The notes under the pieces: generated by a model
What the model saw: the letters and a program-made list of their open reading frames with translations, nothing else
Told to the model about the DNA's origin: nothing
The model's database searches: none
Source of the DNA: JAQIBY01 sp964407055
Lineage (GTDB): Bacteria; Bacteroidota; Bacteroidia; Bacteroidales; ML635J-15
Direction of reading: 5' to 3'
Length of the DNA stretch: 14,033 bases
Assembly: GCA_964407055.1 (NCBI GenBank)
Contig: CAYOUD010000060.1
Span: 1-14,033, forward strand
Shown here: positions 1 through 9,200 of the stretch, piece after piece
Layout of the letters: each line of letters opens with the position of its first letter
Numbering within the stretch: position 1 is the first letter of the stretch
Made by a program: the position numbers and the translations under genes

Positions 1-584
1 CAGGCATTTGAGTGGTCTGTGATTTTAAACAAACATTGTGTTGATGGCGTGTTTGTAATATTCCAATTATAAGTACTGCCTGATATGTATTTATTATATG
101 CGACCTGATTCCAGGAGCTACCTGCATCGGTTGAATAATATAAATCAAAATAATTTGAGGTTCCATTGCGATTCAAACTGACTGTTTCTGCCGTGCTGGC
201 TTCCCAAACCTCGCTGCCGTTCGGTGCAAGTACTGTCAAGGGGGATGTGATTGTAAATATCCCGTCACTCATATCGCTGGTTCCTGAATTATTTGAATCG
301 GTAATTCGGATAAGACATTGTGATGATGATGTGTTTGGAACTGTCCATGAATATGAGCCGCTACTGGTGTTGTAATAGCTGGTAATTGATGTCCATGTGT
401 TTCCGTTGTCAGTCGAATAATCCAACGAATAATAATCGGATGTTCCGGATGAATTCCAAGTAATGTTTTGTTCAGTGCAACCTGCCCATGTTTGTCCCCC
501 GTTTGGCGCGGTTAAAGTAATACTTTGACTGAAAAGCGTACCGGCAAAAAATAATGCCAACAAAAGAAAGAACAGTTTTTTCGT
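1..584 (-). CDS. Secreted protein with Kre9/KNH-like Ig-type repeats (partial, 3' end outside the window)
   Basis: The minus strand encodes at least 194 residues with no stop, running off the left edge. The N-terminus is a typical export signal: two lysines, a run of Leu/Phe/Ala, then FSQ before SITLTAPNGG. Two repeats follow (about residues 21-112 and from 117 on). Each has an APNGxxxW start, a YSTDxGxxW core and a W(T/N)(V/I)xNTxSxQCL(I/F)(R/K)ITD segment; repeat 1 ends in DGIFTI. This is the pattern of Kre9/KNH-like (Ser-Thr-rich membrane-anchor) repeats in large exported Bacteroidota surface proteins, many of which use type IX secretion; the C-terminus that would show a sorting domain is not visible. 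No ATG lies in frame: the codon where Met is expected (582-584, before AAA AAA CTG) is ACG, and an in-frame TAA lies nine codons further upstream. A non-canonical start, a lost start or a sequence error are all possible. It may be co-transcribed with the lipoprotein gene 82 bases upstream. Confidence 0.75.
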
Positions 585-666
585 GCGTGTATGATTTAAT
601 CGTTTTTGTTTTTATTAATGATGTTCGGCTTATTTTAATACCAAAAGAGTCTGTATTAAGCAAACA

Positions 667-1731
667 TCATTCTGATTTTATGCTTAATCGGTTTACGTGA
701 ATTTTACAATTCCCTCCCAGGTAAAATCCAAATTGATTTCCGTAGAGTTCATGGATGTCAGTAATGTAAATGAATTTTTCATTAACAAAAAAGTGATATT
801 TGTTATTTTGTTTCCTGATTGAAATTTTGTTGTATCCTGACGGATCAATTTTTGTACTGTTTTCTTCAACAAAATGACAATAGTTGTACATTTCATCTGT
901 ATTGTACATTCTGCTTTCACACTTAAGATTGTATGCATTAACATAAAACGCATTAATGCCTGACGCACCCCAAATAAGACCACTGAAATTTTCTTCGTCT
1001 GACTCTTCAATTTTAATAATTGCTTCAATGAGAAAGTCGCTGTATAACTGGTCTTCTATTTGAGTTAATATGAGTTTGGCGGCATCACCGCTATTTTCTA
1101 AAATGAGTTCTCCGTTTTCAAAACTGACATTCAAGCCGGCAGAGGTATATCCCCATTCCAATTCATCAAGTGAAATATCCTGAGACAAAATGGCATTCGC
1201 ATCTTGCATTCTTATGCTGTCATAAGATGAAGCGTAATCTGCCCACCAAGGCGTTTCCGTTTCCGGATAAAACATTTCATTGATGTAATAATCTTGTCGA
1301 AATCCGAAGAAATTCAAGTTTTTGGTATCATCTTCTTCAAAAACTTCCCCCCGCATCATGCTTTCCCATTCACCGTTAGGGAATTTGTCATTAAAGGTTT
1401 GTCTGTTAAGAAAGCCCAGTGCAAGGTTTTTGTAAAGTTCAAGCGCTTTGAGTTCTTCGTTAAAATTTTCCCAAGCTGTTTTGTCAACTACAATGCGAAT
1501 CGGATCCTCATAATATAGTTTTGAGTTTAGATTTTCTTCAATTGATCCGAATTCAATGATCAGCCCACTTTCTTCAATGTCAATATCATAACCATGCGTT
1601 TTAGCCATAGCCTGAAAGCGATCCACATAAACAGATGTTTCTTGTGGAATTTGATACCATTTGTCTGTTTCACAGCTAATTAATAATGTTAACAGTAGCC
1701 ATGAAATCGCAAAAAATAGATTTTTTATCAT
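667..1731 (-). CDS. Lipoprotein: degenerate putative metallopeptidase domain plus concanavalin-like C-terminal domain
   Basis: The protein has 354 residues. The N-terminus has a hydrophobic segment (about 5-19) ending in a lipobox, LLIS-C20, so it should be lipid-anchored in the envelope. Residues 30-165 resemble a Bacteroidota lipoprotein family called putative metallopeptidase: a segment like IRIVVDKTAW (78-87), then the position of the zinc helix, then PNGEWESMMRG (118-128) and YYINEMF (148-154). In relatives I recall, the helix reads HELGHGLLxRxH. Here it reads KNLALGFLNRQT (101-112), so both zinc histidines, the catalytic glutamate and the third histidine are replaced. The C-terminal part (about 190-354) alternates beta strands and ends in FYLGGNCKIHVNRLSIKSE, as in LamG / DUF1080-like beta-sandwich domains that often bind sugars. 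The most likely role is a non-catalytic envelope binding protein. The family assignment is from memory of its motifs, not from an alignment. Confidence 0.7.
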   Translation of the reverse strand: MIKNLFFAISWLLLTLLISCETDKWYQIPQETSVYVDRFQAMAKTHGYDIDIEESGLIIEFGSIEENLNSKLYYEDPIRIVVDKTAWENFNEELKALELYKNLALGFLNRQTFNDKFPNGEWESMMRGEVFEEDDTKNLNFFGFRQDYYINEMFYPETETPWWADYASSYDSIRMQDANAILSQDISLDELEWGYTSAGLNVSFENGELILENSGDAAKLILTQIEDQLYSDFLIEAIIKIEESDEENFSGLIWGASGINAFYVNAYNLKCESRMYNTDEMYNYCHFVEENSTKIDPSGYNKISIRKQNNKYHFFVNEKFIYITDIHELYGNQFGFYLGGNCKIHVNRLSIKSE

Positions 1732-1877
1732 CGTACCAACTTCTAAAATCAGTACGAAGTTACTAAAAATCTTAATTCAACAGTAAAAGCAATACATTAT
1801 TTTGATTATTAAGGGTTTTAACAAATAAATTGACAGTATATAAATGCCTTTCAAACCACATGACATTTTTATATAAT

Positions 1878-1910
1878 TTTGATATTTTACACGTAAAATA
1901 CTTACTTTTG
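1878..1910 (+). promoter_or_regulatory. Bacteroidota-type promoter of yggS
   Basis: A -33 TTTG (1878-1881) is followed after 21 bases by TACTTTTG (1903-1910), matching the TAnnTTTG -7 box. Transcription should start a few bases after 1910, leaving only about 5-10 untranslated bases before the ATG at 1924. Confidence 0.7.
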
Positions 1911-1923
1911 CAAAAAAAAGCAC

Positions 1924-2598
1924 ATGTTACATATACAGCAACGATTAAAAAATTTAAAATCCCAATTACCGGAGCATGTTCAATTGGTTGCCGTCTCAAA
2001 AACAAAACTGGTTTCTGTGATTCTACAGGCATATCATGCAGGACAGCGAGTGTTTGGTGAAAATAAAGTGCAAGAATTGCAAGCAAAATATCCGGAAATG
2101 CCAAAGGATATTCAATGGCATATGATTGGGCATTTGCAGACCAACAAAGTTAAATATATTGCGCCATGGATTGATATGATTCATGCTGTTGACAGAATGA
2201 AATTATTGCGATCAATCAATAAAGAAGCCGCTAAAGCAGAACGCACAATTGATTGTTTGTTGCAATTTCATATCGCCGAGGAGGACACAAAATTCGGGCT
2301 GGATATGCGGGAGGCTGAGCAAATGCTGGAATCAGAAAGCTTTCAGGGCTTTGAAAATATCCGAATCCGTGGTGTAATGGGAATGGCAACCTTTACAGAG
2401 GATATGGAACAGGTACGCAGAGAGTTTAAGCACCTGAAATCTATTTTTGAGCAATTAAAATCCCGATTTTTCCCAAATAGTAATGCATTTTCAGAAATCA
2501 GCATGGGAATGTCCGGCGATTATAAAATTGCGATTGAGGAAGGTGCAACTATTGTCCGAATTGGCAGTACTATTTTTGGCGCCCGCGAAACGAATTAG
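1924..2598 (+). CDS. yggS: YggS family pyridoxal phosphate homeostasis protein
   Basis: This 224-residue protein has the single-domain TIM-barrel length usual for YggS/PROSC. It binds pyridoxal 5'-phosphate in the cytoplasm and buffers free vitamin B6 and amino-acid pools; no enzymatic reaction is known for the family. The PLP lysine is K26 in AVSKTK (23-28). Other family blocks are FGENKVQE (44-51), WHMIGHLQTNK (65-75), IRGVMGMA (148-155), SMGMSGDY (193-200, phosphate contact) and VRIGSTIFG (211-219). The start at 1924 is supported by a promoter ending 13 bases upstream and by the normal distance from the N-terminus to K26. The stop overlaps that of the converging DUF4293 gene by four bases. 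Its more usual neighbours, proC or yggT, are absent. Confidence 0.95.
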   Translation: MLHIQQRLKNLKSQLPEHVQLVAVSKTKLVSVILQAYHAGQRVFGENKVQELQAKYPEMPKDIQWHMIGHLQTNKVKYIAPWIDMIHAVDRMKLLRSINKEAAKAERTIDCLLQFHIAEEDTKFGLDMREAEQMLESESFQGFENIRIRGVMGMATFTEDMEQVRREFKHLKSIFEQLKSRFFPNSNAFSEISMGMSGDYKIAIEEGATIVRIGSTIFGARETN

Positions 2599-3053
2599 CG
2601 GATTCTGTCTGCTGCTTTTACCAATGCTTCGTCTCTGGCAACACCTCTAATTGCAAGGTAAATAAATATGATAGCAACAATTGGCAGGACAATACTTATG
2701 TTAAACTGTTTTTCGGCATCAATTTGTTTTGCTGCCTGAAAAAAGTAATACAGGAACATGCCGGTTTGTCCAATAATCAGAAAAATATTTATGCCGCATA
2801 ATCGAAGTTGCAGGATGCGATTTTTGTACATGAAAATTGTGATGACAGATACTAATAATGTCATGCTCATTAGTACAGTTAATGGAATCGTCTGATAGGC
2901 ATTTTCTACAATTTCATTGGATTCGATTCCATTGAATTGAAAATTTAAAATCATTTCATTCGGCGGAATTAAATGTCCCAGCGGAATAAAAAACAGCACT
3001 AATAATGAAAATAATGCGCCTATTAGGAATAATGTTTGTATGCGTTGAATCAT
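2595..3053 (-). CDS. DUF4293 family four-helix membrane protein
   Basis: The protein has 152 residues. It starts MIQRIQTLFL and ends with a charged tail, RGVARDEALVKAADRIR, both of which I recognise from DUF4293, a family of unknown function found mainly in Bacteroidota. Four membrane helices are visible at about residues 7-27, 55-76, 85-106 and 117-136. A short loop with polar residues (about 30-52) follows helix 1, and the basic tail is probably cytoplasmic. It converges with yggS, sharing four bases at the 3' ends, and is divergent from the moxR-ostA unit. A TAnnTTTG box lies 20 bases upstream of its start. No catalytic motif can be seen, and I propose no function beyond an inner-membrane protein. 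Confidence 0.85.
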   Translation of the reverse strand: MIQRIQTLFLIGALFSLLVLFFIPLGHLIPPNEMILNFQFNGIESNEIVENAYQTIPLTVLMSMTLLVSVITIFMYKNRILQLRLCGINIFLIIGQTGMFLYYFFQAAKQIDAEKQFNISIVLPIVAIIFIYLAIRGVARDEALVKAADRIR

Positions 3054-3073
3054 AATTTTAATTTTAATTTTTA

Positions 3074-3081
3074 CAAAATTA
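3074..3081 (-). promoter_or_regulatory. -7 box of the DUF4293 gene promoter
   Basis: On the minus strand this reads TAATTTTG, a full match to TAnnTTTG, with its end 20 bases upstream of the ATG (3053). At -33 there are only Ts and no clear TTG. It lies back to back with the moxR promoter in the 122-base divergent spacer. Confidence 0.5.
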
Positions 3082-3149
3082 GTATAATTTGTTCAGCCTT
3101 AAAAAAAATTCATCGTAGCCGAGATACTTTTTTTTTAATGAATAAGTTG

Positions 3150-3157
3150 TACATTTG
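3150..3157 (+). promoter_or_regulatory. -7 box of the moxR-ostA promoter; decides the moxR start
   Basis: TACATTTG matches TAnnTTTG exactly. An in-frame TTG at 3155 falls inside this box and so should lie upstream of the transcription start. The ATG at 3176, 18 bases after the box, is therefore the likely start. The -33 region is only a run of Ts (3128-3136). Confidence 0.6.
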
Positions 3158-3175
3158 TTACAAATCAAAAAAAGG

Positions 3176-4147
3176 ATGGAAAATAAACGAAATGACGTTG
3201 AAGCAGTTGAGGCTCTGAATAAAAAATACATTCAATTATTGGATGAGATAAAAAAAGTAATTTACGGTCAGGATCAAGTAGTTGAGGAAGTTCTCATTAG
3301 TATTTTCTCAAGAGGACATTGCCTGTTAGTCGGTGTGCCCGGATTGGCAAAAACTTTATTGGTTACTACCATTGCCCAAGCGCTTGGATTGAAAAATAAG
3401 CGAATACAGTTTACTCCGGATTTAATGCCTTCTGATATTATTGGGACAGAAATTCTGGATGAAAAACGCCAATTCCGATTTATTAAAGGTCCATTGTTTG
3501 CCAATTTTGTTCTTGCCGATGAAATCAACCGGACACCTCCAAAAACTCAGGCTGCATTGCTTGAGGCTATGCAGGAGCGTTCCATTACGACTGCAGGTAC
3601 AAATTATAAGTTGGAAGAGCCATTTTTTGTTATGGCAACCCAAAATCCGATAGAGCAGGAGGGAACCTATCCTCTACCCGAGGCGCAGCTTGACCGGTTT
3701 ATGTTTAATATTTACGTTAATTATCCTTCATTTGAAGATGAAATTACCATCGTAAAAAACACAACGTCCGACTTGGATTTTGATGTTCAAAATGTGATGA
3801 CTGCCGAGGAAATTGTTGGCTTTCAGCGATTAATCCGTAAAATTCCAGTAAACGACCAAGTCCTTAATTATGCTGTTGGCTTAGTTGCAAAAACGCGCCC
3901 CGGAACGAAATATCAACATGAATTAACTGAAAAATACATTCAATGGGGAGCCGGTCCAAGGGCATCGCAGTACTTAATCATCGGAGCAAAAACTCATGCA
4001 GTGCTGCATGGTAAATATTCTCCGGATATTGAAGATGTGAAAGCTGTCGCAAAAATAATCCTTCGACACAGGCTTATGAAAAATTATAAAGCCGAAGCTG
4101 AATCGCTTACAATTGAAGATATTATCGATGCCTATCTGAAAGATTAA
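3176..4147 (+). CDS. MoxR family AAA+ ATPase
   Basis: From the ATG at 3176 this is a 323-residue AAA_3 (MoxR) ATPase, a cytoplasmic chaperone-like ATPase that usually helps mature or insert partner proteins. Visible motifs are Walker A GVPGLAKT (53-60), Walker B VLADEI (112-117) followed by NRTPPKTQAALLEAMQE (118-134), sensor 1 in ATQNPIEQEGTYPLPEAQLDRF (154-175, with N157 and R174), and a C-terminal helical lid (about 230-323) with WGAGPRASQYLI. The length is normal and no key residue is missing. MoxR genes are typically followed by a DUF58 / von Willebrand-A partner. Here no such gene follows: the stop overlaps the start of an OstA-like gene (TAATG at 4145-4149), so the two are translationally coupled. 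A Bacteroidota -7 box lies just upstream. Confidence 0.93.
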   Translation: MENKRNDVEAVEALNKKYIQLLDEIKKVIYGQDQVVEEVLISIFSRGHCLLVGVPGLAKTLLVTTIAQALGLKNKRIQFTPDLMPSDIIGTEILDEKRQFRFIKGPLFANFVLADEINRTPPKTQAALLEAMQERSITTAGTNYKLEEPFFVMATQNPIEQEGTYPLPEAQLDRFMFNIYVNYPSFEDEITIVKNTTSDLDFDVQNVMTAEEIVGFQRLIRKIPVNDQVLNYAVGLVAKTRPGTKYQHELTEKYIQWGAGPRASQYLIIGAKTHAVLHGKYSPDIEDVKAVAKIILRHRLMKNYKAEAESLTIEDIIDAYLKD

Positions 4148-5667
4148 TGAAGATTTTTCTGAAATATTTTTTATTGGCGAGTTTGTGCTTTCCACTATTG
4201 GCTTTTGCCCAGGAAGTGCGGAAAATCAATATTTTGGATGCCGATGAAGCTCGATTTGACCGCTCAAGTGGTATTACTGCACGCCGTCTTATTGGAAATG
4301 TTATTTTTAAACACGAAAATGCTTTAATGTATTGTGATTCTGCATGGTTTTATCCGTCCACTAATACAATGGATGCTTATGGCTCTGTGCGTATTGAACA
4401 GGGAGACTCCGTAAATATGACCGGAAAGTTTATGAGTTACAACGGAAATTCGCGAATGGCGAAAATGCGAGATTCCGTGGTGCTGATTCATAAAAATTCA
4501 AAATTATTAACAGATTCACTCAATTTTGACCGAAAGAAGAATATCGGCTATTATTTTGGGTCCGGAAAAATTGAGCATGAATCCATTGATCTTACTAGTT
4601 ATAAGGGATATTATTATCCTGACCTTAAGGATTATTATGCTGTGGATTCGGTGCGATTAATCCATCCCGATTATACTATTTTTGCTGACACATTGCAATA
4701 CAATACTGAATCTAGAATTACAAATTTTCTCGGCCCTACACATATTATCAGTGATTCGTCGCGAATTAAATGTGAAATCGGATGGTATGATACTGAAAAT
4801 GACATCTCCGCTTTTGGGAAAAACACCATTCTATATCAGCAATCTCAGACAATTTGGGCAGACTCCTTATTTTATGACCGAAACATTCGCTCCGGTAAAG
4901 CCTGGCGGAATATTTTTATGCTTGATACGGTTGAGCAATTTGCAGGTTCCGGAAATTATGCTGAATACGACGAGGTGACAGGGAAATCTTTTATCACTGA
5001 TTCAGCACTTGTTATGTATTATGACAAACTGGATACTACCTATATTCATGCCGATACAGTTTTTATGGAGGAAGTTGGAGATACTGCACGACGGATTTTG
5101 GCATTTTACAAGGTGCAAATCTTCCAAGAAGACATGCAGGGACGATGCGATTCGCTTGTTTATTTTGATTCTGATTCCATTTCTATCATGTACGGAAATC
5201 CTATATTGTGGTCAGGCGAAAGCCAGATAACTGCCGATACTATTGAAATGAAAATGCGAAATAGTGTAACAGAACAACTCAACATGAAAAGTTCTGCATT
5301 TATTGTTATGGAGGAAGATAGTATCCGCTACTCCCAAATTTCAGGGCGGGATATGATTGCTTGGATACGAAATAATGAATTGCATAAAATTGATGTCTTA
5401 AGTAATGCCGAAACCATTTATTATGGTCGCGATGAAAAAACGGAGGAAATCATCGGTGTGAATAAAGAGGTGAGTAATTCCATGACAATATATAGGGAAG
5501 ACGGACAGGTAACGCGTATTGATTTTATCGGTTCCCCGGATGGAGTTTTCATGCCGGAAAAAGATGCAGACCCGCTTGAAATGCGATTGCGAAATTTCAT
5601 CTGGTATGGAATATATCGACCCAATATTTTAAAAGAAATCTTCGTTTGGCATGAAATATCTGAATAA
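4147..5667 (+). CDS. OstA/LptA-like exported protein (OstA_2 type)
   Basis: The protein has 506 residues with a signal peptide (about 1-21, cleavage near LLAFAQ). The mature part is built of many short, alternating beta-strand repeats such as ADEARFDRSSGITARRLIGN, ALMYCDSAWFYPSTNTMDAYG and FADTLQYNTESRITNFLG. This is the OstA_2 pattern of the OstA/LptA superfamily: a periplasmic beta-jellyroll that carries lipopolysaccharide from the inner-membrane ABC transporter to LptD. Recurrent motifs are (A)DSLxYD/FDR and (A)DTLxYN. The length fits the long Bacteroidota versions rather than the roughly 180-residue proteobacterial LptA. The C-terminus (about 440-506) carries an R-G-D-like acidic stretch and WYGIYRPNILKEIF, which may contact a partner. 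It is the second gene of a coupled unit with moxR. Whether it is the main LPS bridge or an accessory copy cannot be told from this window. Confidence 0.85.
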   Translation: MKIFLKYFLLASLCFPLLAFAQEVRKINILDADEARFDRSSGITARRLIGNVIFKHENALMYCDSAWFYPSTNTMDAYGSVRIEQGDSVNMTGKFMSYNGNSRMAKMRDSVVLIHKNSKLLTDSLNFDRKKNIGYYFGSGKIEHESIDLTSYKGYYYPDLKDYYAVDSVRLIHPDYTIFADTLQYNTESRITNFLGPTHIISDSSRIKCEIGWYDTENDISAFGKNTILYQQSQTIWADSLFYDRNIRSGKAWRNIFMLDTVEQFAGSGNYAEYDEVTGKSFITDSALVMYYDKLDTTYIHADTVFMEEVGDTARRILAFYKVQIFQEDMQGRCDSLVYFDSDSISIMYGNPILWSGESQITADTIEMKMRNSVTEQLNMKSSAFIVMEEDSIRYSQISGRDMIAWIRNNELHKIDVLSNAETIYYGRDEKTEEIIGVNKEVSNSMTIYREDGQVTRIDFIGSPDGVFMPEKDADPLEMRLRNFIWYGIYRPNILKEIFVWHEISE

Positions 5668-5715
5668 ACTATTCTAAATTAATTGACAAAATATAAAAGT
5701 TAATACGAAGTTCGA

Positions 5716-5723
5716 TATTTTTG
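5716..5723 (+). promoter_or_regulatory. Possible -7 box for the tfoX-like gene
   Basis: TATTTTTG fits TAnnTTTG, 74 bases before the ATG at 5798. No -33 element is found at the usual 19-21 base spacing. No terminator separates this gene from ostA, so read-through is also possible. Confidence 0.35.
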
Positions 5724-5797
5724 GTAAAATCAGGAAATATATTCATAATTTTAGGCATTAAGATTTAATAGATTGTTTATTTATAGGAATTTTTATC

Positions 5798-6061
5798 ATG
5801 AAAAAACTATGTGATGCACTTAACATTGGGAAAGTGTTAGAATTAAAATTGAATAAGGTCGGGATTAACACTATTGACGAATTAAAGCAAGCCGGAGCCG
5901 AAACCGCCTTTGCTAAAATTAAAACGATTGATAAAAATGTTGGTAGAACAATCCTGTTTTCGCTCGACGGAGCAATTCAGGGGGTGCGCTGGCATCAAAT
6001 TGATCAAATGCGAAAGGAAAAGCTTAAGCAATACTATAACGAGTTGGAACAGAGAAATTAG
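5798..6061 (+). CDS. Stand-alone TfoX C-terminal domain protein
   Basis: This 87-residue protein is almost entirely one TfoX_C domain, a helix-hairpin-helix-like fold. It shows LNIGKVLELKLNKVGINTIDELKQAG (residues 8-33), equivalent to LxNLGPKxExxLxxxGIxTxxDLxxLG in the family, and LFSLDGAIQGVRWHQI (53-68), equivalent to LxALEGALxGxxWxxI. In gammaproteobacteria TfoX/Sxy activates competence genes with CRP. The N-terminal TfoX domain needed in that setting is missing here, and its function in Bacteroidota is unknown. DNA or protein binding is a reasonable inference from the fold. The start ATGAAAAAACTA is preceded by an A/T-rich leader. It is a separate gene between ostA and the large oxidoreductase. 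Confidence 0.85.
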   Translation: MKKLCDALNIGKVLELKLNKVGINTIDELKQAGAETAFAKIKTIDKNVGRTILFSLDGAIQGVRWHQIDQMRKEKLKQYYNELEQRN

Positions 6062-6208
6062 TTACGGCTTATTAAACCTTCGCCACACTTGTATTTAGAG
6101 GGTTTCTGCTGCTTAATTAGTTGCATTTGAAAAAGCTGATAAATCTCATTTGTCCTTCAATATTTTTTGCGGAATTTTAGGTTCTGTTTAGCGCTTAAAA
6201 TTTAGACC

Positions 6209-9200
6209 ATGCATAAAATTAATCAACATCCGATTTTAGACGTACCTAAGTGTGAAAAAGTTAGCTTTCGCTACGAAGGAAATGTCATTGAAGCTGAAAA
6301 AGGATTTACAATAGCTGCTGCACTTCATCAGGCAGGATTTCCCGTACACTCTCACTCTATTCAAAATCGTAATCGTTCACTCGAATGTGGTATCGGCAAA
6401 TGTGGTGCTTGTGAAATGTTGGTTAACGGGAAAATTAAACGCATTTGTATTACTCCCGTTGATGGGGTAAAAGAAGTGCGCGAAATCCCGAAAGACTATC
6501 GCCCGACTGTTGAGCCAACGAAAACCGATGAACCTTATACTACCTATAAAACAAAGGTTGCTATCATTGGTGCAGGGCCTGCCGGATTGGCTGCTCGCGA
6601 GCTTTTAAATGCTCATAATGTGGATAATATTGTCATTGATAATAATGATAAAATTGGCGGACAGTTTAACATGCAAACTCACCAGTTTTTCTTCTTTGAA
6701 CAAGAAATAAAATATGGTGGAATGCGTGGTTTCGATATCGCAAATACCCTTGCTGGAGAAAATACAGATGGCATTATTTTAAGCGCCACGGTTTGGGATA
6801 TCCTTGAAGATAAACGCCTTGCCATTAAGAACATTCATACTAATGAAATTTTTTATATTCTGGCTGAACATCTCATTATTGCAACCGGCGCTGTTCCTTT
6901 TATGCCGGGTTTTGAAAACGATGATTTGCCGGGAGTATATACAGCAGCTGTGGTTCAGAAAATGATGAATCAGGAGTTTACCTTGCTCGGGAAAAATGTG
7001 CTTACCATAGGAGCCGGAAATATTGGCTATCTTACCTCATATCAATTGATGCAGGCCGGAGCCAATGTGAAAGCCATTATTGAAGCCTTGCCGCATGAAG
7101 GTGGTTTTCCCGTTCAGGCAAATCGTGTAAGACGATTAGGAATTCCGGTTAAAACTGGACATATCCTGCTGAAAGCCATCCCGAACGATGATAATACAGG
7201 AGTTGTAGGAGCGGTAATTGCTGAATCAAAGGATTTTAAACCGGTCCCGGGAACGGAGCAAAAAATATATGGAATTGATGCAATTAATGTTTGCACCGGA
7301 CTCATTCCCGACGACCAGTTGAAGGAAAAAGGAGAGCAGGTTTTCGGACGTAATATATATGCTGTTGGTGATGCCTTGCGAATTGGTGAAGGGACCAGTG
7401 CTGTGTTGAAAGGGAAACAGGCTGCTTACGAAATTTTGGACGCCTTGAAAATGCGTTATAATTACGACGATTATCTTGCAGTATCCAAAGAATACATTGA
7501 TTCTCAGCAACATCCCGTGAAAATTCTTGATGAGCCATACAAGCCTGATGCTGTTCGTGCAAAGGAGAAACCTTTTGTTCTCATTGATTGTCTCTACGGA
7601 TTTGCGTGTAATCCTTGTGCCTTTGCATGTCCTTACGGTGCAATTACAAAAACATCCACGAGTACTGTTCCGCAAATAGATTTTGACAAGTGTATCGGCT
7701 GCATGAAATGTGTAACGCAATGTCCCGGACTTGCTATTTTTGGATATAATTTGAAAAAAGACTGGACTTTTCTACCCATTGAATATGAAGTTGAAGAAGG
7801 AGCTGAAGTTTACCTCGTAGATAACAACGGAAATAAAATTGGTGAGGGTGTGATTGAGAAAATTCAGAAAAAACCCAACAAAACCAATATGGCTCGCGTG
7901 AAATCTAATGATTTACATGGTGAAGATTTGATGAATGCCAGAGGCTTTATTGTCAAAGAAAATTATCCTGAGCCTGTTGAAATTGCAAAAGGACCGGACG
8001 AGCATCCTGCAAAAACTTATGTGTGCCATTGTGAGGATGTTACGCTGGAGCGAGTGCTTGAGGTGATTGGAGAACGTAAATTTATTTCTATTGACGAAAT
8101 TAAACATACAACCCGTCTGGGAATGGGCGCTTGTCGTGGTAAACGCTGTGTCAAACGTTTGCGTCAGATGATTGCGCCATATAGTATTGAAATTACCGGC
8201 GACCCGACACCTCGTGCGCCGCTTTCCAATCAGTTAACAATGGCAGAATTGTATCCGCATCATCCTGATGAACGCATATACACCAACATAAAATCCGAAA
8301 AACCAAAACGTGTTCAGGTAAAGTCTTTGATTGCCGGTGGTGGAATCGGTGGTTCTGCATTGCTAAAATATATGGCTGAAGCAGGAATGGAACCGGTTAT
8401 GATAAATTATGGTCGGGGAGCGTCATGGAGAAACATTGCAGGTGGTCGCCCGGCTTTCTCTTTACCGGCATTGGCGGATATTGCAAATGAGAATAAAAAA
8501 ATCTTTAAAGACTTACAGGATGTTCATAACATTGATTATCGTGACACCCACTATGTGAGTTTTGCACACGATGATGCCACTTATCAATCCTTGGATGCCT
8601 CCAGAGCATGGAGTGATGCGTATATGGTTGATCCGAAAGATTTTGATAAAGAAATTTCACCGGCTTTCAATAAAAATTTGGCGAAATATAAAGCTGCATT
8701 GATTACGAATGATTGTTGGCAAGCTACTCCCGGAAAAGTGATTGATTTGTTGAGACATATTGCAGAAGAAAAGGGAGGGAAAGTACTTGAGGATTGTAAG
8801 CTGACTGATCTTTACAAAGAAGGTGAAAAAACCATTGCATTGGTACAACTTCATGATGGAACCTATCAGGAATTTGAAACGGAACATTTTGTGAATGCTC
8901 TTGGTCCGCAGGCTGAAAAATTTGCCAACAAACTGAATATTCATACCGGGTTGTATTCTGTGCGCCATCAGGCATTTATTACAAGACGTCTGCCCTTCCT
9001 TGGGAAAGACGGAAATACACTTGATATGTTAATTGACCGTCGTAAATACAAAGGATTTTCTGCGGTTTACGGCCAGCAGCTTGCAGAAACCGGACAAATT
9101 ATTGGCTGTGCTTCGCCAGCAGTGGATCCACAGGAATCTGACAAAAACCTGAAATTGAATACCCGTGAGTTTATGAATATTGTTTCTGAGGTGTTTGTCG

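Noticed and set aside
472..663. A 63-codon minus-strand frame overlapping the start of the secreted repeat protein
   Set aside because: It is out of frame with the clear signal peptide and repeat pattern, has no domain, and begins at a TTG with no promoter.
1755..1762. Minus-strand TAACTTCG as promoter of the lipoprotein gene
   Set aside because: It misses one fixed base of TAnnTTTG and has no -33 partner, which is too weak to list as a feature.
3155..3175. Extended TTG start for the MoxR gene
   Set aside because: The TTG is inside the TACATTTG -7 box and so upstream of the expected transcription start. The ATG at 3176 gives a normal N-terminus.
7226..7720. A 164-codon minus-strand open frame inside the large oxidoreductase gene
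   Set aside because: The plus strand here encodes clear cofactor motifs. The reverse frame has no recognisable domain and is a by-product of the coding strand.
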